64,000 bases of DNA from positions 29,662,102 to 29,726,101 of the forward strand of contig NC_134850.1 of NCBI RefSeq assembly GCF_965363235.1, written 5' to 3'. Within the stretch, counting starts at the first letter, position 1. Each line of letters starts with the position of its first letter. Of the stretch, positions 45,612-60,600 are shown piece by piece. The stretch is from Mytilus galloprovincialis (lineage: Eukaryota > Mollusca > Bivalvia > Mytilida > Mytilidae). The notes under the pieces were generated by a model. That model ran no database searches, was not told the DNA's origin, and saw nothing but the letters and a program-made list of their open reading frames with translations. A program made the position numbers and the translations under genes.

Positions 45612-48600
45612 CTATAACAAAAAAAAATATTTAGTATGAAATAGTTATTATTATTTTACCTTACATATATTACAAACAATCATGTTACATGCAATAATTC
45701 AGTTAATTTTCAATTCTAATTGCAAGGAAGGACGAATAACCTTTAAAGTTTACACAAGCAATGATTACCCTATTAAACACCGGCAAATAACCTTTTCAGC
45801 TTCTTGATTTGTACATGAGTTATCACCCATGAAAATTACATCACAGACGTAAATAAACAGAAAGGAAACGTTAACATTACAAGAAACCTGTTGAGAGACA
45901 GGAAACGTCTTGGACAAGCAACTCTTATAAATGGGCCTTTTCAGGGCAATCAAGATTTTACAAAAAAAATCTACCTTTGTTGTACATACAAGACATTCTA
46001 AGACCCAAATGTTTTTTCGAACGTCAACTTGTGTTTGTTATTTAAGTAATGTTAGTGCTTTTTCAATGATTCAAGAGGCCCTTCAACTGTTATTTCAGAG
46101 TTCTATTGTGAATTGTGGTCCCTTAGAAGTGATGAATATCCAAAAATGTCAACCCTTAAAAACTATTTCACTTCTGGTTGCACTCTCAGTGAAATAACCT
46201 TCTTGTGTTGACAATTTTGGATAATCACCTTTTCTATCTACGGGCCATAATTGTATATTAATCAATTGCGTCTTCTGTCAGGGCTTTAACAAATCAAATG
46301 TTTTTCTTAGATGCAAATCTTATTGTGGTTTAAAAAACTTTTGTCCTGTAAATAAACTTATCAAAATTGACATATTACAGGTCGAAATATTTTTTTAATA
46401 AAAAAAATATAATCATAATTTCTTTTCATACATTATTAACTAACTAAATTCTAATATAAAGCGTACTTGTATACAGTTTTTATATCAAACTTGATATTAA
46501 AATCCTTAAATATATGCAATCTGCTGGTGTAAACTTACCTAATTCTGGATATTCTAAAACTTCAACTTTTTTTATACAGTTTTGTGCTAGTATAGCAGCT
46601 GGACCTCCAATGGATCCAAGATAAAATCCACCATATGTTTTACAAGCCTTGGTTACCTGAAAAAAAAAAAAATTGTCAGTTACCCTGGATAAATTTACAT
46701 CAAAGTTTCTAAATTTCCTGGACAGTACTGGTGATCCATTATTATTCAATTTTTAACATTTCTAATGGTTTTGTATGCAATACTTTTTCAAAACCATGCA
46801 GACTTTGGCAAAAACATGAAACCCAATATCCATGAAAAAAATATTTTTTGGCATTACAATATATTGGTACCCCCAATAATAAAATTAATCCACAGTATTC
46901 TCCCAGTACAGCATCACTGAATTTTAAATTGCACAATTGCTAAAATTATAGAACACCTTTAAAATACATTCCATTATAAAATATTTTCAGGTGGAACTGT
47001 GGTACAAAATTATCGTAGCGAAAAAATAATGAGCCATAAATTCATGTTTTTTTTTATATATAATTACCATGATTCCTTTGTGATATTAATTGTACATTTT
47101 CTCAACAGTAACTAAGGGGTGATAAATGTGGCCGTTTATAGCTGACTATGTGGTATGGGCTTTGCTCATTGTTGAAGGCCGTACAGTGATCTATAGTTGT
47201 TTTAAAATTGCTGTGTCATTTTGGTCTCTTGTAGAGAGTTTTCTCATTAGCAATTATACCACATCTTCTTTTTTTATAAGGACTATCATACATACCTGTT
47301 TACTTCTGTTTCCTTTGGCTAACATGATCATACATACCTGTTTACTTCTGTTTCCTTTGGCTAACATGATCATACTACCTCCATTCTTTTGGAATTGTTC
47401 CACATAGGAATCCATTCTACCAGCAGTTGTTGGACCAAATGACCCACTGGCAAAGCCCTAAATAAAATCCATCATATCGTTAATTACATTAGGTAGCATA
47501 GCATTTCAATATAGTATGAATAGGTTTCCTATTTCTTAACCATTTCTTTTGACAGTAAATAAATGATTTCTAAGGTTTTGTGTTATTTCTCAGGGGGACC
47601 ACTTTCTACGTCCAAGGTGATAGGATTTGCCGCTGGAATGAGAAATGGTCATCATGTTCATACATACAACAATAACATAAGTGCAAAATGCAAAATCATC
47701 ATTTTATTTAATTTGATTAAAATCAATAATATTCACATGAGTTGCCAATATGTTTATCCACCTTAACAAATCTAATATCAAAGAATCTAAAAAAAATTGA
47801 ATGGGCTTTTTTCTTCTTTGAAACAATTTCTTGCAAATAGACAAATGTCATTATATAAAATTAAAAAACATAATTCCCAACCACTTATACCAACAACAAA
47901 AATGCATTAAGTTGAATTTCCCTCTATCCAAAGAGAAAATACTGATGTTAAAGAATTTAAGTGAATTAAATTGACTTCCACATCTACTTTTAATTTGAAA
48001 AGTTTTGTTCCAATTTACTGCGACAAATTTCTGATGTATCGATTGTTGATGCAGTTCATTATTGTTTCTTGTTTCATGTTTTTTAAATAGATAAGATTGT
48101 TGGTTTTCCTGTTTGATTGGTTTACACCTGTAATTTTTTGGGGTCCTTTGTAGCTTGCTATTTGTTGTGATTTAAGGCTCTGTGTTGGTGACCGTACTTT
48201 GAGCTATGATGGTTAATTTTACAAATTGTGAGTTGGATGGAGAGTTGTCTCATTGGCACTTATACCACATATTTGTATACCTACTGTAATTTCAGAATTA
48301 TTCATATTGCCTGCATTTATCATTGCGATTTAATCATTTTAGACAAAAATGGGATTTTATTTTTGGCAATATCTGAATGATATGAGAAAAATCCTGTTTC
48401 ATTCATATAAAAAAAAAATTCAAATTTAAAACGCCAGTTTGAATATTTCGATTATAACCCTGTCACATTTTTTGCAATAATAAAAACATCCCAATAATTT
48501 CTGAATTTACAGTAATTTTAATTTATTTAGTGACTAACCTCTGGTGTTTTAGCTGGACCAGCGTAATATATTGGATGATTTTTAACATATTCAGGTAATC

Positions 48601-51600
48601 CTTCCCCGTTGTCAATCCTCTCTTGTAATTTAGCATGAGCAATGTCTCTAGCAACAACCAATGTCCCATTCAAACTAACACGAGTTCTGATTGGATAATT
48701 ACTTAAAACCTTTAGAACTTCTGCCATTGGCTGATTCAAATTAACCTGAAAAAGTGAAATGTAAACAATAATCTGAAAATTTTATTTGTTCAGAACATTT
48801 ATTATTTTTACTTAACAACCAAAAGTGAAATGTAAACAATAATCTGAAAATTTTATTTGTTCAGAACATTTATTATTTTTACTTAACAACCAAATATTCA
48901 TGTAAACAATGAATGCAGAATACTATGTACTAATGTGAAAAAATATTTTGTAAATATAAAGCTATATTAGCTTTGTGTACAATTCAGAATTCTTAAAATA
49001 ATTAATTTCACATACTGTAGAATCACAATATTCAGGAAATTTGAAATTCCCTACCAACTAAATGAATATAAAAAATATTTTGCAGCCATCTTGTATCTGC
49101 ACTTATGTATACATAAAGAAACATTTCTTTTCTAATTGTTCAACAGCTAATAAATGAATAATGACGCTCAAGATTATCATCGCCATATGTATGAGTTTTA
49201 TGTCTACTTTTTTATATTCGTGTATAATTTGCTGCTATACAATATTCCATTAGTTCACACTTACTTGAACAACTTCTGAACTAAGGTCTTTACTTTCTAC
49301 TTCTGGTAAATATTTAGATACATTTGTTTCTAACTGTTCTAAAAACACTCCATCTTCTGTGATTTTACCTAATGCCTATAAAAATGTAAAATAAAAGGAC
49401 TATATAGAATCATGTCAATAGAAGTACCATTAAAAATAGTCTTCCTTGATATTTTTCTTGATATTTGTTTAAATCATTCTTACACATTTTGATTACTAAG
49501 CTGAGTGGTTAATTTGTTGTTCAGGCTCTTGACAAATTTCATTTTGTAGTTTTTGAAGAATCTACAGACCATTCTAATGCAACAACATTTGTAACGTTCA
49601 TTTTGATTGGATAACGTCACTTTTTTACATGGCATCAATTGACAATTGATGTTATGGGACGTACGCGCAAGCGCAGACGGCATATGACAGATTTTTATTA
49701 CATGTTTTAACGTTGTTTTCTGTCAGTTTCATTAGAATGGAGATGTATTATAAGCTCCGACGGCATCAATTGGGGATTTGATGGTCGCAAATACCCGTTT
49801 ACTGTCTCCGCTAACGCGTCACCATTAAATTTAATTTGCGACCATCAAATCCCCAATTGATGCCATCGGAGCTTAAAATACAATACAGTTATCTCCTAAT
49901 TTTATTGTGTACTTTTTTTTACAACATTTAAATAAAAGTACACAACAACATAAAAGAAAACTTCATGAGGTACAAATTATAAATGAAATGATTTCAAATC
50001 ACACAAAATTCCTTCCGCTGAACTTTGGTGATCACCAACTCAATGGCTAGCCATGTCAAAACCCACACTTAATAAGGTTGATACAATTAACCAGAAAACT
50101 TTTACTAATTTTTAACAGATAGCCATGCTCTGTGATATTGAGAGTAATAAAACCTTCTTTATCAATTCATTTTTCATCAATTCTTATATACTTGATCAGA
50201 TTATTTTTCATTCTAATACAATGTGCATGAGTCAAATAATCTTTTGCTGTTCATAATGCCCATTTTATGGCCTTTAACAATGCCTTTTACTGAACAGTGA
50301 AATTTACAGATATGGTAAATATTGTGGTGACATGTATTGTGCAAACATAAAGAAAATAAGACAAACACAAAATTTCTTGATATACAGTTCTTAAAAAAAT
50401 AAAACACTATGTCTTATACAAAACCAACCTACCTGTCGATCTGCAGAACACGAAACACCTATCCCTACAGGACAAGAGGCACCATGTCTTGGAAGTCGGA
50501 TGACCCTTACATCATGGCAAAAATATTTCCCACCAAACTGAGCACCTATTCCAGCTCTTTGTGTCAGTTTGTGGATTTCTTCTTCTAATTTTCTATCTCT
50601 GAATCCTCTTCCATGTTCATTTCCTAGGTAATATACACATACAAAATCAATTGAAGTAATAATTATAAATATATTTTTGGGAATATGTGAATTTTTTAAA
50701 GTATTTTTATGTTTTTTCTTGTTTTCAGTGTCAAACCAGATGCTCCGTAGGGTGCAGCTTTATATGACCGCAGAGTTAAACCCTGTACAGTTGGGGCAAG
50801 TATGGACACAACATTCAAGCTTGATACAGCTCTGAATTTGGATTGTGATTAAATAGTTGACACAACATAGGTTTCTAACACAGAATAAATGTGGTCTAAG
50901 AACTTAAACTTAAAAACTTAAAAATTTTAAATTGGACATTTACCTATTATGGTCCAATATCCAAAATCTAAATACATGGTTAGATTTAGCATATCAAAGA
51001 ACCCCAAGGATTCAATTTTTGTTGATATCAAACAAAGTTTAATTTTGGACCACGATTTGGACCAACTTGAAAACTGGCCCCATAAGCATAAATCTTAATA
51101 CATGTTTAGATTCAGCATATCAAAGAACCTCAAGCATTCAATTTTTGTTGAAATCAAACAAAGTTTAATTTTGGACCAACTTGAAAACTGGGCCCATTAT
51201 CAAAAATCTAATTACATGTTTAGATTCAACATAGCGAAGAACCCCAAGAATTCAATTTTTGTTGAAATCAAACAAAGTTAATTTTGGACCCTGCTTTGGA
51301 CCAAGTTGAAAACTGGGACCATCATCAAAAATCTAAGTACATGTTTAGATTCAGCAAATCAAAGAATTCAATTTTTGTTAAAATCAAACTAAGTTTAATT
51401 TTGGACCCTTTGCAGTGATATTGTTTGCCTCAAATAACAGCCGAAATTCGGCCTTTTCCCCTAGAGAAAATTCCCAATTACTAAATAAAATGGCTTAAAA
51501 TTCCTCCCAAAAAGTTTGAAATTTTCCCCAAACAGTGATGGCATTGGTAGAAACGTTTGTAAATATCGTATTCATGTTATTATTTTGATATTAGAAAGCT

Positions 51601-54600
51601 CTTTTGAGATCCGGTTTTCTGATAAGAATCATCATTGTGTTTGAAACACATGTAGTTTTAATTTCAATGCATTAAGTACCATCATTGCTTCTGTTTCTTT
51701 CCCCTCTCCGAAAAGTACCTTTCAGGTTGAAAATGTCTGACAACCAAAATATACATGAAAAAAACAGTGCAAAAAAGACAGCAAAGGTCAGCAAAAAATT
51801 GGAGATGTGTTTAGAAAAATATATAAAAATTTCCCAATTTCAATTAAAAATATGCATTTTTCCCAATAAAAAACGGTAGAGGTAGTTTTGAAAAAAGACA
51901 ACAATATCACTGCTTTGGACTTTAATGTAAACCAATTTGAAAACGGGACTAAATATTAAGAATCTACATACACAGTTAGATTCGGCATATCAAAGAACCC
52001 AATTATTATTAATTTTTGATGAAATCAAACAAAGTTTAATTTTGGACCCTAATTCCTTAACTGTTGGGACTAAAACTCCCAAAATCAATCCCAACCTTCC
52101 TTTTGTGTGCATAAACCTTGTGTTTAAGTTATGGTGCAACAACCAAGAAAAATGCTTATTTGGGCCCCTTTTTGACCCCTAATTCCTTAACTGTTGGGAC
52201 CAAAACTCCAAAAATCAATCCCAACCTTCCTTTTGTGGTCATAAACCTTGTGTTTAAATTTCATAGATTTCTATTTACCTAAACTAAAGTTATAGTGCGA
52301 AAAGTGATGTGTCTTCGGACGACGATGACATCGACGACTACACCAACGTCATACCAATATACGACCGCAAATTTTTTTGCGGTCATATAAAAACTACCTT
52401 ATTTGGTACATGTATATTGGTAGATATTTAGCAAAGACAATTTTGACATACTGTTGATTCATCTATTTTTGTGGGTATCAATTTTCTTGCATTGAGGAAA
52501 AACTAGTGTTTTTGTGTATATATGATTTCATACAAAGCCTATAGAAAATATGTTAGTTGTTGAACGTTTGAATTTGTAGTTCACCTGTACAGTGAAACCC
52601 ACAAGAATTGATATTCAATGAATAATATGGAATACACAGTACACTATTTTTGATACAACCAAGAAAATAGGCAACTTCACAGTTAGTTATTCTATATTGA
52701 ATATATAGGGGCAGATTTTTTGGGATAGAGGTGAAAACAGTATGAAAATACGGGAAATCCTATGCATGTTTTAAGCAATTGTTTTGTAATTTTTAAACCA
52801 TTTTTACCACTATTATGACAATCCGCCGCCTATTCAACATGACTGGATTAATCCTGAAGGGGTCTATTATCAAAACATTTAGCAGAAGCAATTTTCACAT
52901 ACAATTTCTACAAACCTTCACAGGGTAAATTATCTAAATATTTAGCCGAGGCAAGTTTGACTGTCTTCAGATTAAATTCTGCTGATGTTCCTCCAATAAC
53001 AACAGCCAAATGGTATGGTGGGCAAGCAGCAGTACCAAGGGTCTGAAAACAGGAAGTTTAGAGCAATCAAAATTTATAGGATATAGTAAATGATAAGGCA
53101 GTGAAGCTCCAGTTTAAAGGGTCTGAAAATTGGGAGTTTCTAACAACCACAAATTGTAAGGTAAAGTTCAGATGATGTTTCCTGAAGAAGAAAAAAATCT
53201 ATAGTCAACCTAGAAACAACCACAAATTGTTAGGTAAAGTTCAGATGATGTTTCCTGAAGAAGAAAAAAATCTATAGTCAACCTAGAAACAACCACAAAT
53301 TGTAAGGTAAAGTTCAGATGATGTTTCCTGAAGAAGAAAAAAATCTATAGTCAACCTATCAATAATATTTAAATGAAATGCTTGTAATTTAGTGGTTGTC
53401 ATTGGTTCATGCTTGTCATATTTGTTTATATAAACTGTTTTGTAATAAATTAGGCTGTAAGTTTTTCTCAATTCAATTGTTTCATTATTTTCATGAATTG
53501 ACCTTTCATAGCTGACTATACAGTATGGGTCTTTCTAATTGTTAAAAGATGTTCAGTTGCCTATAATTGATAACATCTACTCCATTTGAACTTTGGTGGA
53601 TTTCTGTCTCATTGGCAGTCATACCACATCTCCTTATTTTTATGTAGTGACTAACCGCCAATCTTTTAGCAGCCCCAGCATATGTAGAATTAGCATTTTT
53701 TATAATTATTTTTTGCAAGGGAATAAGGCCAATGACCTCCTATTTTTATTTGATATTTAAGAAGTTTTATGAAAAGCGATTATAAATATCAATAACTTTT
53801 ATCTTAATCTATCATTTAATGTTCCCTACAAAAAAAAGGTTTTCCCTTTATTGCCAAGTAGTTCTGTTGAAAATTTGGTTAAAAATGATTTTTAATGACC
53901 ACTGTTTTGTAGAATTTGTTTCTCCCCTCAGGACAGGTATATTGTCCTATTTTACAGTAAAGAGGTCTTCACCCTGTAATTAATTCTATCATCTTTGCTT
54001 TCTCATCCTGACTTATGGAACAAAAACTTTTAGAAATAAAGGCTATTAAGGAGGTAGACCCAGGTTAAGGGAAATAACTCTTAAAATCATCAGTACGTTT
54101 GTGTGAGCGTTTTTCATAAATATATTCTAACCTTCTTGGATACATAGATTATTTCCAATCTGTTTCAGGTAAATGCTTAAAATTCATTGACGAAACTTGA
54201 CTTTTACAAGCGCATAACTGATTTAAAGAGTTATCTCCCTGAACCAAGGTCTACCCCCTTAAAACAAGTGTTTGGGAGAAAAAAACTTTAAAGAAATGGT
54301 ATGCTGGTATTTTAAACAGTAATGAGGCATCATTCTCTAAATAAAATCTATCACCTTTGCTTTCTCATCCACAAATTTCAGAAGTTTCTCTGGATTCAGT
54401 AAAGCTTTAGTCTGTTGATACAGAAATGTTTTATTGGCAGACCCGCCTCCTTTTGCTATAAACAGGAAGTCATACTGACTAGAATCTGTCGAATAGATTT
54501 CAATCTGTGCAGGGAGATTTGTCTTTGTGTTAACTTCTGTGTACATATCCAAGGGCGCAACCTGAAAAATAAATTGCAAGTTCAAAAGTATGTTATGGGC

Positions 54601-57600
54601 ATGACAGTTATACATACACTAATAGGCTTAATCCATATACCCGACGGCTATTTGCAAATCTGTGCCGCTTGACCTAATAAACCATTGCTTCTTAAACTTT
54701 AAATGTCATACAACAATACTTTTCCATTGTGGCATCAGTTATTTTTTATTATGACGTCCAAATTTTATGGGAACCTTTATGATGTCCAGTAATTGTGGAC
54801 AAGTAGCTATAGGCAATATGGTGTATGACATAATGGATTCTCCAGACCTACACTATGAATAGAAAGAAAGGCTAAAAGTACTCAAAGATATGTTCCACAA
54901 TTAGGACTATTTTGTTTTTACAAAAGATAATAATATTTGAAATGTGAAAAAAATATTGGTGTGAAACCCAATGACTAGACAGACAAATAATAATGTCACA
55001 TTTTAAACCTGTTTGTGATTGCTTAACCACCACCTTACACCACCTCAGTAAACCTGACACAGTGGCGTAACAGCACAGCATTTAAACCTATAGTAAATGT
55101 CAGTTGTTTAGGTCTTGGCCAATCAGAATTCTAGAGGCACGACGCACAAAAACATTAAGAAACATATACGTGCCACCATCAGTTTAATTTAGCAATATAG
55201 TATACTGTGAAAGTACTTTTATTCGTTTTATATTGAATATTGCTAAATCAGTGAATACTATAATTCTAGTCACAGGGCAAACGCACCATGAACGTCAACT
55301 GCAGGCCGGATTAAACCCTTTAATCTTTAAAAACCTAAACTGTACAACTTTTGATCTTATAATTCTCATAAAAAAATTATTTTTGATCGATGAAAGTCAG
55401 ATTCCCCGTATTGGTATGCTATGATAGAGTGTTCATTTTATATCCTCATAATTCTCGTATGGGAAATAATAATTTCATGGTAGGCTTGCTTTTGATGAGA
55501 ATTATTTTACCATTCAAGATAGGTTTATGTGTTTATAGAATTTGTTTATGTAACTGTTTACTTAAACAGATAGTAGCTACGATTTTCATTAAAATTATTT
55601 TTTTAATCTATATGCCAGATTTTGTATAAAAAGTTTAATAAGTATGATTGAAACAATTACTTGTTACTTTCCATTTAGCATGTGGAAGCTTTTTACCATT
55701 TTAACACCTTAATTTATTTCTTGTCTGTAGATAATAATCGATGTTAAGCCAACCCTTATTCATATGACCTAAGTTGATCTATGTCGACTTTAACTCGATG
55801 CGCAATTGCACATTGTGCCTCGAAGGGAAAATTGTCCAACAGGGGAATGTTATCACGAAAATGGCATGTGAATTTACAGTTTTTGCAAGTAAAGAAACAA
55901 AAAAGAGATGCAGACAAGTTATTGTAAATTAAAAATAAAAAACGGCTATGAAATCAGTCATTAAAATCATACAAAAAACCTGTGACGCAGGCAAAGTCAA
56001 ACAGAAGAAGACGACGGTATGCTTATATTTTATGTTTACGTTTCGTTTCTTAATTATTCCAGATCACATGAAAATAAATCGCAACGTGTTCATTTTTGTC
56101 AAAACTATGTTTATAAATTTACAGGCAGTGATCTCCCACCTTAGAAGAAATTAGAAAATAACTTCCTACAATTTAGTATTATTCTTCCAGTGTATCCTTC
56201 ATGGAGGCCCCGATCCAACACACAAACACGTATATACATTATCGGCATGGTTTGGTCATACAAATTTAATAACAAGTGTACAATATTGCCATTGTTGGAG
56301 AATCTTGCATTGGAATAATGTGAGGGTTTTTGTTATATTTTTTATTTAAATGGCGTCAAATATGTACGTTAATATGAAGTAATTATCAAATACGTAAGAA
56401 AACAAAAAGTACATGTTCATATCTATTTATATCTTAGTTAGCTCACTCGCTATGTTGGCAAAGTTCGGGAAGTAAATCCGATGCATAATTAATGAGATGA
56501 ATAGGCACGCAACACGATATGAATTATCAATTATTAACACTTCTGCAGTTTATGAAAACATTCTAGCGATCTTATTGCTTATTTTTAGTACATATCTTTG
56601 ATTTTTGCAGCTTTAAAAATGGTTCACAATTTTGTCAAAATCGTAGCTACTATCCCTTTAAGGTGACATGTTTATGGCGTAATCAAGACCTTAGATGGTC
56701 TTTTATCTGTTGATCAGTTTATCTTGGGTTGATAAGTGTGATCACTACGATTTACACGGGTCAATGTTTACTTTGCAATTTCCTTCATCCAGACAATTTG
56801 TAAACTTCGATTCTAATGGCTCAATTTTATGGATTTCTTTTTAGAAAACTTTAAATCCACGAATTTAAAAACCCACGAACACGTTAATGTTGCTCAAACC
56901 ACGAAAATCGATACCCACGAATTAAAGTACTTTCACAGTATAACTGTGTATAAGAAAAAATAAATTCATGAATCAAATTTCTGCCCTTTAATTTAAAGAG
57001 CTTAAATTTAGCTTTTCATGTTAAATTCTACAAATCAAAGCTATGTAAACTACATAATGTGGAGTTGATATGTAATTATATAATTATATATTTTAAAAAG
57101 GTAGCTGAAGCTTGCCTGTGGGTGCAGGATTTTATCGCTGTGTTAAAGACCCATTGGTGGCCTTTGGCTGTTTTCTGCTTTTGGTTGGGCTGTTGTCTTT
57201 TTGACACATTCCCTGTTTCCATTTTCAATTTTACATTTACAAATATACTCAGTAAATTACCTGTGAATACCTCAGATTTTTCTGTGTATAAGTGTTATAA
57301 ACACCTTTGGATAAAGCTGCAGCATCGTTGCCCTCTGTCCATACATACTGACCCTTCTTTCCTGAAAAATATCAAATTATTTTGAGATGTATGTGTCTAC
57401 AGTCAATGGAAACGTTGATTTTTCATCGGTTTCAGTTTTCACATATTGAGGAAAATATGTATTTCTTTTGGATATTTGATGTTTTGGTTTTGCCTAAGTT
57501 TGCATACAAGTCTATAGAAAATGTGTACTTCATTTAGCATTTGAATTCATGTTTTACCTATACACATGCAATCAAGGCCTGATTTCTGACAGAAAAATTA

Positions 57601-60600
57601 CTGTTTTTAAATATTATTTATCTGAATGTTTTTACTTTATTTTTTAATAATATCTCTGAGCTGCGTCCATACACCTTGAAAAATTGATATTAAAGTCTCC
57701 AAAAACTCAGTCAGTAAGTTATGCAGTTGAATCCAGTTTAAATTTGAAGGGCAATGGGGTCTGTACTACTGTAGAAAACTTTTCGGTTCATTCTTAAAAG
57801 ATCCAATGTAAAACTTGAATTTACAAAGTAAAACAAGCATTTAACATGTTTAACACTATATTTACATAATGTGGATCCATTTATTTTCATGGATACCAAT
57901 TTTTGTGGTTTGAGAAAAATGTGCATATTCAGGGATATTTAATTTCCTGGTTTTGGCAAAGACTGCATACATTCCTTTATAAAATTTGCAATTCGTTGAA
58001 CATTTTAATTTGCAGTATTTATCATTTAACCTACCCATACAAATAGCAGTTCCTGTATCTTGACATCCTGGCAGAACCATGGCTGATGCTATATTGGCAT
58101 TCTTCAGAAGTTCTAATGCTACAAACTTGTCGTTCTCTGAAGACTCTGGGTCCTTAAGGATATTTGACAGTTGCTGTAAGATAAAAAAGAATCAGGTTAA
58201 TTCTACATTTAGTGGTATATTTTATAGGTGAGGAAATAGATAGAGGGCACAAAACACCTCTTTTCATCAGATCTTTTTGTTAAATATTCATAAAAACAGG
58301 TCCCTCCCTACACTCGGTGGTATTTTTACCTTGACAAAAAAAAACCGACAATCATGCACCCTTTTCTTGAATCCTTAATCTGTACCTGAATGATCCTTTG
58401 TGGCAGCCATACAATATCAGTATTATCCCCCCAGTATGGATAGAATATTATTAAATGAAATGGTTCATGCAAGATGTTTTCTATCAAACATAACTGACAT
58501 AAGTTGCTGTGTGGCATACTCATGATACTGTATTGAATGTGCTGGCTGTGCCATGAACATTTTTGTTTAAACAATAACCAATTCTATGTCATACCTGTCA
58601 ACTGACCCGTATTTTGCGGGTGTGACCCGAGATTTTCACAATTCTGAGGGATCACCCGGAACACCCGCCGGGTCACTGAATAACCCGGGAATTTCGAAAA
58701 TGACCCGTTTTCACCTGGATTTCTAACCCTAGAGAATGATTTCATAAGTGATTTTTCTTTGAAATACCGGCAAATTCGTAATTATTCCATCAATAGAAGT
58801 TCAGCCAACTGTGTACTGTGTAGACTGTCAAATTAAGTAATCCATCAAGTGCATGGCTTCACTTGACAGCTTTGGTGTCAAACACACTGTTAATTAACAC
58901 CAATTACCTTACGGCCTAGCCAAGATCAGATGTGCATTTCATATTGGGTCTATGTTATAGGCTTGTAAAGACAAGAAGATAAACTTTACATAAGTAATAC
59001 ATCTTTGAACTGAAGAAGAGAATGTAGGGTTTCACAATGAATATCAAATATTATGTATAGGTGTTACCGTTTTGAAAAAAAAACACTAAAATACACGCTG
59101 AAAATGGGCAAAATTACACGTTATGTTGTTTCATTTGAAATTTACCTGTTTTTATCAATTGATAGTTAATAAGTGAACTTAATTTGAACTACATTATTGG
59201 TTCACTGTTATAGACAATTTATTCTTCTTTCTTTTACTGGTTGTTGCAACAAAAAATCTTCAGTGGTTACAAAGTTATGATAAAAAGTTGAATACTATGC
59301 GCTTGTTATGAAATTTTGTACTTTTGTTTTTAGCTTGCTCAGTGTAGTGATAAAAGAGAAAAATAAATCAAATTTATGCTGTTATGTGTTTTGTTTTCTC
59401 TTCTAGTATATACATTATCAAAAACTACCTCATTTATCAAAATTGCAGTACCCTAGCTGGAGATATATGCCATCAAAGTTGGATATACAAATAAAGTGAA
59501 AAAATGTCTTGTCCGTAGACATGCTTTCCCTAGTAAACTGGAAGCATAATTACATTAATGTTGCATTGCTAAGTTCCTGTTCTTTTGTAGATATGAAAAC
59601 ACTACTAACATTTTTTTCTACCATCTATTAATAGAGGAAAAAATTCAAAAATATGTCAGAATGTCTTGTCCGTAGACACATGTCTTGTCCGTAGACATGA
59701 CTTTTTATCAATATTGCTTGGCTTTATGGGTCTTAATTAGTCCTATGTGTTGTTTAAACTTAGAAATATCTTATTTTTAATAAATAAATGGTAATTTAAG
59801 TGTTCTCAATTTTTGTAAAATTACTTTACAGGAGTGGATTTTAAAAAGTGTCAGATTATTAGTCATAAAAAGCATACCTTATTTTACTTCAATATTGTTT
59901 ATTCCAGTTGATGCATACCTTAAAAGATTAAACTAAATCAAATGAAGAAAAAGTATTTCTCTCTCTCTAACTTTATCTTTTGCATTTCAGTATTAACAGC
60001 AGATGAGGAAGTGTCTACGGACAAGACACTTGTACATAACAAGTATTAAATTCAATTATTTGTCTGCTATGGAACTTAAATCTTATTTATAGGTGATGAA
60101 AGTTATCTATTCAAATTAAAACTCAGTATTTTCAACATGAATATAGTCACAATTAATTCTAACAGTTTTTTTTTAACTGAAATTGTCTTGTCCGTAGACA
60201 TTACCACAATATATTTGTATCCAATTTCCTTGATTTCAGCCTAATTTGATAGGTAAAATGTATGTTATTTTTTCAAGAGAACACATTCAACTATGTCAAA
60301 ATTGAGTTTTAATAATAGTTTGATTGTTTTAAGCAGTCAGATATATGGATTTCAGTTAAAAGAATGTGTCTTCAGTTTGGCTTAATCAATAAATTATTGA
60401 GATATGTAAAGAATTATGGGTACATTTTTATATTTTCCAAAATTTAAAAAACACAGCTTAAAATTTAATTAGTATCTTTTAATCTTAACTTTAACAATCA
60501 TCTTTGAAAGCATTTGATTGAATATCAATAAAATGTCTTGTCCGTAGACATTATCAAAATGTATTTGTTTCCATTGTTCTCGAAGTTAAGCATCATTTGA

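Noticed and set aside
51685-51879. 64-codon frame in fumarase intron 6
   Set aside because: Lysine-rich translation of AT-rich repeat family C, with no splice or family support.
57059-57385. 108-codon plus-strand frame
   Set aside because: Runs antisense through fumarase exon 4, whose minus-strand reading matches the family exactly.
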